Made by a program: the position numbers and the translations under genes
Shown here: positions 50,725 through 61,591 of the stretch, piece by piece
Numbering within the stretch: the first letter of the stretch is position 1
Layout: each line of letters opens with the position of its first letter
Assembly: GCA_039602395.1 (NCBI GenBank)
Contig: JBCNJP010000003.1
Span: 64,656,278 to 64,720,277 of the forward strand
Direction of reading: 5' to 3'
Origin: Deinandra increscens subsp. villosa
Taxonomy: Eukaryota > Streptophyta > Magnoliopsida > Asterales > Asteraceae
Length of the DNA stretch: 64,000 bases
Notes under the pieces: model-generated
Database searches by the model: none
What the model was told of the DNA's origin: nothing
The model's input: the letters and a program-made list of their open reading frames with translations, nothing else

Positions 50725-53700
50725 GATGGAGGCCTCGCCCTCTTCTTGTGGGTTGCATGTTCTCTAAAGATCCATTATACACCAAGAACAGTAAATCCAT
50801 TTCTGCAGAGTGTTTTCAAATCTTGGGACTGGGTTACAAATGGTGGTGTATCCCCTAAAGGAACTAGGATAATTGTTGGATGGGATCAAGCTGTTATGGA
50901 TATTATGGTCTTGTTCAAGTCTGAGCAAGTAATGCATCTTCAACTTATTCTTAAATCTGATAGCACTGTGATTTTCGTTTCTATTGTTTATGCTGCAAAT
51001 TACTACATTACGCGACGGCTGTTATGGGAGGACTTAATCAAATTCAAGCCTGTTGCCCGGGACAGGCCCTGGCTTGTTATGGGAGACTTCAACTCCACGC
51101 TTTACTTGGAGGACAAACTGTGCAGTTCGTCCCGCATGGATATTAGCATGCGTGAGTTTCGTGAGTGTGTGGCTAACTGTGAACTCAATGATCTTAAAAG
51201 TGTGGGTATGCATTATACTTGGTCGCAGAAACCAAAAACAGGGACTGGTACTCTCAAGAAACTCGATAGAGTGATATCTAATGAAAATTTTATGGACAAG
51301 TTCCCGTCGTCAACTGCTATGTTTCAGCCGAGTAGAATCTCTGATCACTGTCCAAGTGTAGTTGTGATTGAGCATGCAAAACCTCCTAAACCTCCAAAAC
51401 CTAAACCTTTCAAATTCCCTAACTTCCTCATAGCAAAACCAGAATTCTTGGGGATAGTTAAAACAGGTTGGGATATACAAATTAGTGGCATCCCTCAGTT
51501 TCGTGTCGTCAAAAAACTTCGCCATCTAAAAACTCCTATTCGGTCCCTATTATATAAGCAAGGTAATCTGCATAAAAAGGTGACGCTTATTAGGAGTGAG
51601 TTGGACCTGGTCCAATGTGCTATTGATGATGACCCATTTAACACTGTTCTTAAGGAGAAGGAAGCTACTCTCCTTAGCGAGTTTCAAACAGTTTGTTTAG
51701 ATGAGGAGTGCTTTTTGAAACAGAAATCTAAAGTACATTGGCTTGCTACGGGAGATAAAAACACGGCATATTTTCACAAATCTCTCAAAATCAGGAATCA
51801 TTGGGATCGTTTGGATATGATTAAAGACCTCAATGGTGTCACTCATGAGGGGGTTAATATCCCTCAGATTTTTGTTGATCACTACACGAACTTCTTTGGG
51901 ACTAAAGGGGATATCTCTTTGTCCCCTGATCCTGACCTTTTCCCTAACAAACTTGATCCGGAGGTGGCAAAGTTTATGATCAGGGCTGTCGATGATAAGG
52001 AGATCCGGGATGCTATCTTCGACATTGGTGATGAAAAGGCACCTGGGCCTGATGGCTACACCGCGGCTTTCTTCAGGAAATCTTGGCCGATTGTTGGAAA
52101 TGAGGTTACGTTGGCTGTTAAGGATTTCTTCAAATATGGGAAACTCCTTCAAGAAATAAACCATACTCTTATTGCTTTGGTGCCTAAAAAAACTACTCCT
52201 GCTACCATCACTGATTATCGGCCCATTGCATGTTGCAATGTGCTTTACAAAGTCATTAGCAAGATTATTGCTGATCGATTTAAAGGATCTCTGGATGCCA
52301 TTATTAGTATAAACCAATCAGCCTTTGTTCCTGGGAGGCTGATCTCTGATAACATTCTTCTTGCACAAGAACTAATGTATAACTACCACAGAAAAGTGGG
52401 TGATCCAAGATGTGCTATGAAAATTGATATTCAAAAAGCTTATGACACTGTCGACTGGGAGTTTTTGACTTGTGTTCTCCATTGTTTTGGCTTTCATAAC
52501 ACTATGGTGGACTGGATCATGAAGTGTGTGACAACTGTTAGTTACTCGATCTGTATTAATGGTAACACTCATGGGTACTTCAGGGCCTCCCGTGGTTTGA
52601 GACAAGGAGACCCTATGTCTCCTTATCTTTTTACTCTTGTTATGGAAGTGCTCACCTTATCTCTCAAGAGAGAGACTGCTCGTGATCCTCAATTCTCTTT
52701 TCATAAGAGGTGTGCTGAACAACGTATCATTAATATTTGTTTTGCTGATGATTTATTTCTGTTTGCTAGAGGTGACTTAAGTTCTACTACGTGCTTGATG
52801 AAATCTTTAGATAAATTCACGAAGATGTCGGGTCTTGTTCCTAGTCTTCCCAAAAGTACTATATTCTTCTGCAATGTCAAGGATGATGTTAAGAACTTGA
52901 TTCTTAACCGTTTACCCTTTCAAGAGGGTCGTCTTCCGACTCGCTACCTCGGGGTTCCTCTGTTGCATTCTGGCCTCACTTATAGGGATTGTCACCCTCT
53001 TCTGGAAGCGGCTGATAACAGAATTTTAAATTGGAAGAACAAAAATCTCTCGTTTGCGGGTCGGCTTCAATTGATAATATCTGTGTTATCCTCCATGCAT
53101 GTTTATTTGGCTTCTGTTTTCCGGTTGCCTTCTAGAGTATGCAAGGAGCTTGAAGCTAAGTTTCGTGGATTCTTGTGGTCTCAAGGGAAACTTATTAGAG
53201 GGGCTGCCAAAGTTTCTTGGGTCTCGGTTTGCAAACCTAAGGCCGAAGGTGGTCTGGGCATTCGCCGTGTTGCTGATATGAACCATGCCCTTCTCTCGAG
53301 ACACGTTTGGAGCATTCTAACGAGAAGGGACTCTCTCTGGGTCGATTGGGTCTATATTCACAGGCTGAGAGATCGGACCTTCTGGAACTGTAAGGTGTAT
53401 GCCTCTAGCAGCTGGTCTTGGCGAAGCCTTTTGCATGTTCGTCCTCTCATTCACAATTCTACGTGGGTAAAAGTTGGCAATGGGTTGACAGCTTCTGCAT
53501 GGTATGATGTTTGGTGCAATGGTGGCCCCCTCTCTAATTTTATATCCCCGAGGAGGATTCATAGTGCCGGCTTGAACATTTATTCTAGAGTTGCTGATCT
53601 TGTTTTGGACGGTAACTGGACGTGGCCTCAGGCTTGGTTGGATTTATATCCGGTGCTTAACAGTATCTCTACCCCTGTTTTATCTTCTCAACCGGATTCA

Positions 53701-54528
53701 TATTGCTGGTACTTCAGAGGCAAAAGCCTGCCTTTCTCCACTTATGCCGCTTGGAATTCAATCCGGGTGGCGAGTGATTTGGTTACGTGGTCCCCCCTGG
53801 TGTGGTTTCCGTCATGCATTCCTAAGCATGCTTTTCTTTTGTGGACTGCTGTTAATGGTAAACTTAGAACTCAAGATCGTTTGTTGAGGTGGTATTGGCG
53901 AAAGGGGTGTATGAACCTGATGTGCTGCCTTCTTTGTTATGAAGACGTTGAGACCCATTATCACCTGTTTTTTGAGTGTAAATACTCTAAGTCTGTTTGG
54001 GGTATGGTTAGCAACAAGGTGCATGGTCCTGTTCCAACGGGTTGGAATTCCATCATGAATTGGGGCTCGTCTCTTACTAACCCTAAAAGTCTCTCGGCCA
54101 TCATCTCCAAGCTTGTTATTGCTGCGTCGGTGTACCATGTATGGAGGGAAAGAAACTTGAGACTTCACAACAATCGCGCTAGGCCTCCGGATAAGGTCTA
54201 CTCCGACGTTATTGAGGATGTTAGATATAAGCTCCTTGGGCTGAAAATTATTTCACGTAATCGTGTTGCTGCTACTCTGGCGAGGTGGGGGATTTCTGGA
54301 GATATGACGTTTGATGATGGTGGCTGACTTTGGTTCACCCTTTTCTTGTTTCATGTCTTCTAGCTTGTTGCTAGGTGTTTTCTCGTGGTTTTTCTGTTAT
54401 TTGTTGTTTCTTGGTTAACTTTGTAGGGGCCTGTCCCTATAAAGAACTAGTAGGGGTTTCTCTCTGCTACTTGCTTTTTTTGTTTGTGAATATAATACAA
54501 TCACCGGGGTAACCCTTTACCCAAAAAA
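50725..54528 (+). mobile_element. 5'-truncated L1-like LINE
   Basis: It contains ORF2 (50746-54327) and a 200-bp 3' UTR ending in a short A run (54523-54528) after TTTACCC. ORF1 and the first part of the endonuclease are missing, a usual outcome of incomplete reverse transcription. No convincing target duplication was found, and the left boundary is approximate. It lies inside the CACTA element. Confidence 0.8.
50746..54327 (+). CDS. LINE ORF2: endonuclease (partial), reverse transcriptase, zf-RVT
   Basis: 1193-residue uninterrupted frame. The N-terminus lacks the first endonuclease strands. The remaining part has WLVMGDFNSTLY, LDRVISNENFMDKFP and SDHCPSVVV of the AP-endonuclease-like fold (to about residue 215). 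The reverse transcriptase spans about 400-700 (GPDGYTAAFFRKSW; DYRPIACCNVLYKVISKI; GLRQGDPMSPYLF; catalytic FADDLFLFARGD). The C-terminal zf-RVT domain has CLLCYEDVETHYHLFFEC. It would nick target DNA and copy LINE RNA at the site. The first Met is not the native start. The length and lack of stops suggest a fairly young copy. Confidence 0.9.
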   Translation: MWVACSLKIHYTPRTVNPFLQSVFKSWDWVTNGGVSPKGTRIIVGWDQAVMDIMVLFKSEQVMHLQLILKSDSTVIFVSIVYAANYYITRRLLWEDLIKFKPVARDRPWLVMGDFNSTLYLEDKLCSSSRMDISMREFRECVANCELNDLKSVGMHYTWSQKPKTGTGTLKKLDRVISNENFMDKFPSSTAMFQPSRISDHCPSVVVIEHAKPPKPPKPKPFKFPNFLIAKPEFLGIVKTGWDIQISGIPQFRVVKKLRHLKTPIRSLLYKQGNLHKKVTLIRSELDLVQCAIDDDPFNTVLKEKEATLLSEFQTVCLDEECFLKQKSKVHWLATGDKNTAYFHKSLKIRNHWDRLDMIKDLNGVTHEGVNIPQIFVDHYTNFFGTKGDISLSPDPDLFPNKLDPEVAKFMIRAVDDKEIRDAIFDIGDEKAPGPDGYTAAFFRKSWPIVGNEVTLAVKDFFKYGKLLQEINHTLIALVPKKTTPATITDYRPIACCNVLYKVISKIIADRFKGSLDAIISINQSAFVPGRLISDNILLAQELMYNYHRKVGDPRCAMKIDIQKAYDTVDWEFLTCVLHCFGFHNTMVDWIMKCVTTVSYSICINGNTHGYFRASRGLRQGDPMSPYLFTLVMEVLTLSLKRETARDPQFSFHKRCAEQRIINICFADDLFLFARGDLSSTTCLMKSLDKFTKMSGLVPSLPKSTIFFCNVKDDVKNLILNRLPFQEGRLPTRYLGVPLLHSGLTYRDCHPLLEAADNRILNWKNKNLSFAGRLQLIISVLSSMHVYLASVFRLPSRVCKELEAKFRGFLWSQGKLIRGAAKVSWVSVCKPKAEGGLGIRRVADMNHALLSRHVWSILTRRDSLWVDWVYIHRLRDRTFWNCKVYASSSWSWRSLLHVRPLIHNSTWVKVGNGLTASAWYDVWCNGGPLSNFISPRRIHSAGLNIYSRVADLVLDGNWTWPQAWLDLYPVLNSISTPVLSSQPDSYCWYFRGKSLPFSTYAAWNSIRVASDLVTWSPLVWFPSCIPKHAFLLWTAVNGKLRTQDRLLRWYWRKGCMNLMCCLLCYEDVETHYHLFFECKYSKSVWGMVSNKVHGPVPTGWNSIMNWGSSLTNPKSLSAIISKLVIAASVYHVWRERNLRLHNNRARPPDKVYSDVIEDVRYKLLGLKIISRNRVAATLARWGISGDMTFDDGG

Positions 54529-56450
54529 TGTTGCTGTCATAAGGAAGCAAACATGCTCCACAAAAAGAGTGTAACAAAAAGCTTAACCTGTCAGTAGCAT
54601 TACTCTCCATGATGAAGCTTGGTACATTAATTTTTTCTCATTTCTTTACTTAAACAATATTTCTACTCATAAGTACAAACTGAATATTTCTATTTGAACT
54701 TATGTTTATTTTTAGTATTTTTCCAAAGTGAATACATGAGACATTCTCAAACATTCAAATATCATAAGCTTTTTTATAAATCCCAAGGTGTTGAATTTGA
54801 TATGAGGATGTTCTAAGTTAATATTGTTTATTCTTTGATTTTTGTTGCTTTGTTCTAATTTCACTTCTGAGGTCAAAAACTAAGAAAAATTGGTATTTTT
54901 GTTTAACTTTATGTCATTGATGCGTTGCGTTTTTAACTCCCCGCAGCGAAGCGCGGGTAGCTAATCTTGTTATTATACAATAAGAAAGATAAGTTGGATA
55001 GATTAAGGTACCTGCGTAATGCGAGTTTCTCCTTGACTTTGAACAATTTGATCATTATAGCTACTAAAAAATAAGAAACATAATCAATTCACATCCGGAA
55101 CACAGCTTATAGCCAACAAACAAGTAAACAATAAGAAAGATAAGTTGGATAGACTAAGGTGTCTATTTGCCATGTGCACTGTTGGGCCTCAAGTAACATG
55201 GGTAAGTGAGATGAAAAGACACACTCGATGCAAGATTATCATGAAATCGAAAGAATAATAAACCATCTTGAAGATAAACAATAGGATATTGCTAAATTTC
55301 ACTACCAATCTCAGAATCTCTACACTACTTAACTATAAGTTAAAGGATACTTTTAGAACTGAAGAACACATTGAAATTGTTAGTGAATATGCACACTGCT
55401 GTCCCAAAATCGCAACAGAAGCTTGAAAATAATATTTGGAGTGAGATACGAAGCTCCAAAGAAGGTTTGAATGATAGGTTTGAATGATAGAAAAGAAACA
55501 AGGACCTTCATGAGCTGAAAATGCACACTGTTGTCCCAAAATCACAACATTGGAGCAATATAAGTTGTAACCTTCAAATGAGGAGCATAGTAGACAAAAT
55601 CCAACACCTACATAGCAATAAAAATTAGGACATGACCTAATCTCAAGCAGATGAAGTCCAACTAAAATTTAAATGAGGCAAACAAAAGAAACAGATAACA
55701 TCCACATCGAATATTACATCAGAAAATACGTACATGAAAAATAAATTGAGAACAAATATGTTAGATGAAACAAAAATCAAGATTCATAGGTTGAATTCAG
55801 TGACAAATAGGACATACTATGGAAAAACAATTCTCATTCAGTTCAAATTAGGACGTGCTATGAAAACCTAATCCGCGTTTCAATTTACATAAAAAAAACA
55901 TGTAGGTTAAATAGACTTCAGATAACATAAATGGAGATAAAAATCAGTCAAATTTCAGAGATGGTAAACAACATAATTAGCAAAGCAAATTTAATTGAAC
56001 ACTAAAAGTACAGACACTGAAATTCAGGGACTCCTGACCTTCTAGGAGCCACTAAACTTCTGGGTTGGAGATTCGAGTCTGGCATCATCATACCTGCAGT
56101 GGAGAGAAACTGAACTTGATAAAAACTAGCATGTTAAGATTAACTAATATAAGCACTCTACGTGTCTGATTTCTCCTAAAAAAACCAATATAGGAAACTC
56201 AGATAGATGATTTTGTCAGTGGAAAACAAATAAACCCTAAATGGCAAATAAATTTGTAGCGCACTATGTAAGTATGTAACCTTCAATCCGATTCATCATT
56301 CAAGTAACTGACAGATTAGAAGCGAGTCCTCAAATTTATTTTCTAAACGAAACCCTAAATTGACTTATAAAACTAATCTAGTTGCTCGATTACAGAGAAT
56401 CGAACCCTAACTTAGCACAATCCAGTGAGAATCGAACTAAGGTATGTATT
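54529..56450. other. AT-rich CACTA interior, right of LINE
   Basis: No gene recognised. Two direct-repeat pairs are visible: AAGAAAGATAAGTTGGATAG at 54981 and 55135, and TGCACACTG.TGTCCCAAAATC near 55389 and 55523. A hairpin followed by CTAAT sits at 54940-54965. Confidence 0.4.
54931..54965 (+). mobile_element. Candidate Helitron 3' terminus
   Basis: A GC hairpin CCCGC-AGCGAAGC-GCGGG (54940-54957) is followed three bases later by CTAA and then T. This fits the Helitron pattern of a short GC hairpin before a CTRR end inserted in an AT site. No 5' TC end was identified. Confidence 0.35.
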
Positions 56451-57122
56451 TAAATCATAATACACACACACACAGAGATGGTACGGTGGCGCTTGAAGGC
56501 GGCTTAAACATCACGGAGGAAGTTGGGCGGAGAGAAATTAAAGAAAGATGAAGAAGAAGAAGAAGAAGAGCGATTTTGTGTGTACCATCGTCCCTAGCAA
56601 GGATGCTTGAACCTGCTGCTCATCATCGTCGCTATCAAGGATGCTTGGAACCAAAAACCTCGACAATTTTTAGGGCTAATGTCCGGCCAGAGGGAGACGG
56701 AGCAAGTACACATAGAGTAGAGATGTCGCCGTCACTAATTAGGGCTAATACCCGGCAGAGCGGCGTCGCCGTCACTAGTTAGGGCTAATATCGGGTAGAG
56801 GTCACCGACAATTTTGCGTTGCGTGTGGAGATTAGAGAAGAGATGGAGGAGAGATTAGGGCTACTTGCGATAGAGTGTGAGCGCGATGGGTAATAAAATG
56901 AAGCGGGAATTGAGTTATCAGGGAGGGGGAATTGAGTTTTTAGGGAGCAGGAATCGAGTTTTCAGTGAGAGGAAGATGAAAATAAAAGACGACAGATATA
57001 GATGACGCGCAGTTTTTAAGCGTACTCCGTGTTTTTTTTTCTTCATTTATGACAGATATTTTATGATGCGCAATATGCGCGTCATCGTTTGTGCGTCAAG
57101 AAAGGCCCTTTTTCTAGTAGTG
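56451..57122. repeat. CACTA right subterminal region
   Basis: It contains AAG and CA microsatellites (56460-56570), three degenerate units of GTCGCCGTCACTA.TTAGGGCTAATA (56728-56815), and subterminal TGACGCGCA words (57002, 57064, 57078) before the terminal inverted repeat. Confidence 0.6.
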
Positions 57123-57125
57123 CGT

Positions 57126-57556
57126 CGCAATAGAACTTTAACTGAAGCTGCGCGTACAATGTTATGCGACTCAAAGTTGCCTACGATGTTCTGGGCTGAG
57201 GCCATAAATACAGCCTGCTATGTACAAAATAGGGTGCTGATCAATAAGCGTTTGCAAAAGACCCCCTATGAGATTTGTACAAAGAAAAACCAAAAATTAG
57301 ACATCTTCGTGCTTTTGGTTGTCCATGCACTGTGTTAATTCATGATGATATTCCCAAATTTTCTGCTAAAGCTGATGAGTGTTATTTTGTAGGATATTTA
57401 GCCAGCTCAGTTTATCGAGTCTTCAATAAGATAACTAAGAAGGTGGTAGAATCCACAAATGTGGAATGGCTTGAAGACAATCCTACTGATGCTGGAGTTG
57501 GTCCTGCATAGGTATTTGATTATAACCATATTTTTATACCTCTTCGACTAAATCCG
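57126..57556 (+). pseudogene. Copia-II integrase, second part
   Basis: It resumes the integrase core right after the CACTA site (RNRTLTEAARTMLCDSKLP; FWAEAINTACYVQNRVL). A one-base frameshift near 57290 leads to IRHLRAFGCPCTVLIHDD and CYFVGYLASSVYRVFN, the C-terminal integrase region. A TAG at 57509 precedes the linker to RT. Confidence 0.82.
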
Positions 57557-59466
57557 GTGATTGCAGAAGAATTGTTTGATGATGAAGTTGGTACAACCTC
57601 AAGAAATCAAGTGATTTCAAAGACTCCCCTTATGCAAGTTCCAGATCCTCAGTCAGTTTCATCTTCCGAGTCTGATCCTGTGATTGAAGTCAATATTAAT
57701 AATGGTCCATCTTCATCTGAGGTGGATGCTATAGAGGAAGCTCATGATGTTCCATCACTTTCTGACAATATAACTAATCTGGACTCTGAAACATCTGTTC
57801 CCTCGGTTCCAGAATCCAGAGTACATAAAATTTATCCCGTCAAAAACATTATTGGACCACTTGATGCTGGAGTTCAAACTCGAAGCAAGTCTGGGGACAT
57901 CAATCGATGCATTTTTGCTTGTTTTATTTCTCAAATTGAACCTGCAAATGTTGATATGGCACTAAAGGACCCCAGTTGGGTTGAGGCAATGCATGAGGAA
58001 CTGAACCAGTTCACCGGATTGAAGGTATGGGAGTTAGTTGAAAAACCAGAGGATCATAGGGTCATCTCAACACGGTGGCTTTACAAGAACAAGAAGGATG
58101 ATAGTGGAGTTATTGTTCGGAACAAGGCTCGATTAATTGTGCAAGGATACAAACAGATTGAAGGAATTGATTATGATGAGGTGTATGCCCCTGTTGCTCG
58201 ATTGGAAGCAATTCGAATTTTTCTGGCCTTTGCAACATACATGAACTTCACTGTATATCAATTAGATGTGAAGACATCATTTTTGTATGTTGAGATGGAT
58301 GAGGAAGTTTACGTGTCTCAACCTCCTGGGTTCATTAATGAAGAATACCCAGGTCATGTCTATCAACTGGACAAAGCCCTTTATGGCCTCATCAGGCCCC
58401 TCGGTCGTGGTACATCACCTTGACAGATCATCTAGTGCAGCATGGGTATACACGCGAGGTGGTGGATCAGACTTTGGATCATCTAGTGCAGCATGGGTAT
58501 ATCATCATGGTGCAAGTGTATGTAGATGATATCATTTTTGGATCTACGAATGAAGATCTGTGTAAAGAATTTGAAGATGTCATGAAGCAAAAGTTTCAAA
58601 TGAGCGCTATGGGCGAGATGCAATTTTTTCTTGCCATTTAAGTCAGGCAGGATACAGAAGGCATTCTTATTCATCAAGCGAATTATGTTGATGAAATCTT
58701 GGAAAAGTTCAAAATGTCAGATTGCAAGTCGATGGCCACTCCTATGATCTCACGTCCTCTATTAGCTCCAGATCCTGATGGTGAACCGGTAAGAGAGCAC
58801 ATGTATCGATCAATGATTGGATCATTGATGTACTTGACCGCGTGTCGACCTGACATCATGTTTGTTGTTCATACGTGTGCTCGTTATCGATATCAACCTA
58901 AAATGTCTCACTTTCTTGCTGTCAAACGAATCTTTCGATATCTGAAGGGTAGGCCTCGGCTTGGTCTTTGGTATCCAAAAGATTCAGAGTTTAATTTGTT
59001 TGCTTTTTCAGACAGCGATTATGCAGGTTGTGAACTTGACAGGAGGTCTACGTCTACTGGCTGTCAATACCTGGGAGATAGGCTGATCTCCTGGCAATGC
59101 AAGAAACAACATACCATCTCGCAATCCACAGCTGAAGCTGAATATGTTGCAGCATCTGCATGCTCTTCTCAAGTCTTGTGGATTCAGCATCACCTGGCAG
59201 ACTACGGCCTGAATTTTATGGACACACCGATCTACTGTGACAACTCAGTTGCTATTCAAATTGTGAAGAATCTAGTACACCATTCTAAGACTAAACATAT
59301 CGACATAAAGGTACACTTTATTCGTGATTAGTTTGAGAGGAAGCTAATCCATCTTAAGCAAGTATCTTCTGATGAAAATGTATCTGATATGTTTACCAAA
59401 CCTCTCGATCATGGAAAATTTGAGTTGTGTGTCCAAGGGTTGCAAATGATATCCTTTGAGGACTAG
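57557..59466 (+). pseudogene. Copia-II reverse transcriptase and RNase H
   Basis: Copia RT: MHEELNQFTGLKVWELVEKP, TRWLYKNKKDDSG, NKARLIVQGYKQIEGIDYDE, then after a disrupted stretch the catalytic VYVDDIIFGS. RNase H includes AFSDSDYAGCELDRRSTST and QSTAEAEYVAAS, ending TKHIDIKVHFIRD and FTKPLDHGKFE. Defects are a frameshift around 58400, a 25-bp duplication (58426-58450 repeated at 58476-58500) replacing native sequence, TAA at 58639 and TAG at 59329. The true end is TAG 59464-59466. Confidence 0.87.
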
Positions 59467-61591
59467 ACTGGCATCGTTAAAAAAAATTAAAAATAAATAA
59501 ATAAATAAAAATGTGTTTGGTTCATAAAATTTTAAAAGCAGGGGAAGAATAAACTCCTTTTGTTTATTTTTTAAGTTTTGGTGCTTTTTAAATTTTAGTG
59601 GGAAATGAAATAATTATGTCCTCAGGTGATTCACACGTGTAAAACAGATGTTAAAGACATGATCCAAGGTGATTTGCTCCGTAGGCTCAGTTCCAAAAAC
59701 AAGGGTATGTGTCACAACACTTAAATATAAAGTATGTCATTTGACGGGAAACACACACTTAGGTTAAGTTGCATGTTTTATTTGACTGCAAAATTGTTCC
59801 CGATACACACGCCGGACTCCAGAGTGTTGAATCAAAAATCTCAAAAAGTCGGCGTCCCCTCTGTTTTGTGTGAGCAAAGGCCTGGGGATGTCAAAGCCGT
59901 TGGTTAAGTCTTACCTCTACTTTGAGTGAGCAATGACCTGGTCTAGAATGACTGACGTGTTAATCAGACTTTCCTCTGTTTTGCGTGAGCAAAGACCTGG
60001 TTAGTTTGTATTAACGTGCTTGCAGATCACTGTATATAATTACACCACAAAGGATGCCAATGTTCACAATAAAAGAGACCCTCTAGTGTCCAAACCCGTT
60101 AGCCCTGACTTCGCGACTAGACTCGTGTGTTTGATGAAAGGTTAGCATGACTGATAAACGCCTCAGAGTTGAAATCATAAAAGTCTTTGTATATTATCCC
60201 CATCTCTCTTATGATCTGTTCTTTCTCTTCTCAACCAAGTCTTGAGAATAGATTCAAAACTCTGGATATGGGAATGTGAAAATATGTGGTAGGGAATGAT
60301 CAAGCTTGATAGACCGCACGTATTAATTACCTAGGATTTGTGTGGCTTGTGTTCATAATTAATGTACCTAAAAGATAAATAAGTGACAAAACAGCCTGGA
60401 AACGAGGGACATGGGTTTAAGAAGATCAATATACCAACAATCACCTGGACGTATTCAAGTAACAGATGTTGAAAAGGATTCCTCAGTTCTTGAGACGGTT
60501 TGATCCCTAGTGCTCTTCAAGCTTTTATTTAATTAAGTACATTTAATACGTTTTTTTTTTGTTTTGGTTGATTACTCATGGTTTTGTCTAGTTAAACTTG
60601 TTTTCTGTCAATTTCTCTGTCAGTCTCGGTCCAAAAAGGTTAAGAGAATAAGTCTGCTTCTTAGGGGAAGTTAGCTTTGTTAACTTTTTATTTGAAATGG
60701 TTTATATTTTACTATTTGCAAAGAATGGGGGTGTTATTGGAAATTTGTGGTGTTGACTTGGTCAAGGGTTTAAAACCCTTGGTCCCCTCTTGAATTTTTT
60801 TATCTCCACTTCAGCCAACACCCGCCTCCACCCTCCTCCTACAGCCACCGCCTACCACCTACATCCACCATATCAGCCGTCGCCTTCCACCATCTCCACC
60901 AGTCACCACCTTACTTCAACACAACCTGCAACCACCTACCACCATCTCTACCAGTCGTCGCCACCACTTTAACATTTGTTCTCCTCCACACACCACCTCT
61001 TATCACCGGTTTCTGCCAACATCTCAACGCACCTGTTGTGCGAGTGTGTGGGTGGTCGGAGAATTTCTAAATAATTTGGGACCGCCATTGTTGTGATCTT
61101 AAAAGCTTCGATTCTCTATCGTGGAGGAAGGGTAAGAATGTTTTACGTGTATGATTGTGATCGAAAGTGGTTTTGTCGCTGTTTACAGGTGTTTATGAGA
61201 GATAACTCGGCATCGAGAATTCCTGGATTGACGAGGGCTCAAACGAAGAAGACGGGGATTTCGGACGGGATTTCGAACGGGATTTCGGACGGGATTTCGG
61301 ACGAGATTTTGGACGGATTTTCGGACGGCGTTCGGACAGGGGTTTCGGACAAGGGTTTTGGACAGGGTTTTCGGACAAGGGTTTCGGACAGGGTTTTCGG
61401 ACGGGTGTTTCTGGACGAGTTTTCATCTCGAGACCTTGTTTTCGGTTCGGTTTCATCCGAAAACCTTAATTGTTGACCAAAACTCGAAATTATGTCCGAA
61501 ATCTCTATCTAAATGATCGAAAACGAGTATTGGTTTGGTTGTTGAACGTTTCTGCGTCTTTGTATTCACGATTCATATGAACTGTTGAATT
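59467..61591 (+). other. Long spacer between copia-II pol and extra ORF
   Basis: 2.1 kb without coding signature. It has an A/T-rich start (59479-59510), three imperfect units of CCTCTGTTTTG.GTGAGCAAAG.CCTGG (59857, 59914, 59973), a CAC/CCA-rich stretch (60810-61010) like a plant 5' UTR, possible intron borders (GTAAGAATG near 61132 and TTTACAG at 61182-61188), and the TTTCGGAC-word array (61255-61460). It probably supplies the promoter or spliced leader of the extra ORF. Confidence 0.5.

Larger units (their letters stand above)
48898..57122. mobile_element. CACTA (En/Spm) transposon, non-autonomous
   Basis: 8.2 kb. The left terminus is CACTACTACAAAGGCC, the right terminus is GGCCCTTTTTCTAGTAGTG, and a 3-bp duplication CGT lies on both sides (48895-48897 and 57123-57125). 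Removing it restores the copia integrase frame (AER-RNRTLTEA). Subterminal regions carry inverted and direct copies of TGACGCGCAAA/TGCGCGTCA. No intact transposase is seen. About 3.8 kb is a nested LINE. The rest is AT-rich with short open stretches on minus. Confidence 0.88.

Noticed and set aside
50690..54545. Target-site duplication of the LINE
   Set aside because: No matching 7-20 bp direct repeat found at the approximate left edge and after the A run at 54528.
61093..61476. Ser/Gly/Asp-rich protein at the aORF leader
   Set aside because: It comes from TTTCGGAC repeats with an open phase, and the opposite strand is open too.
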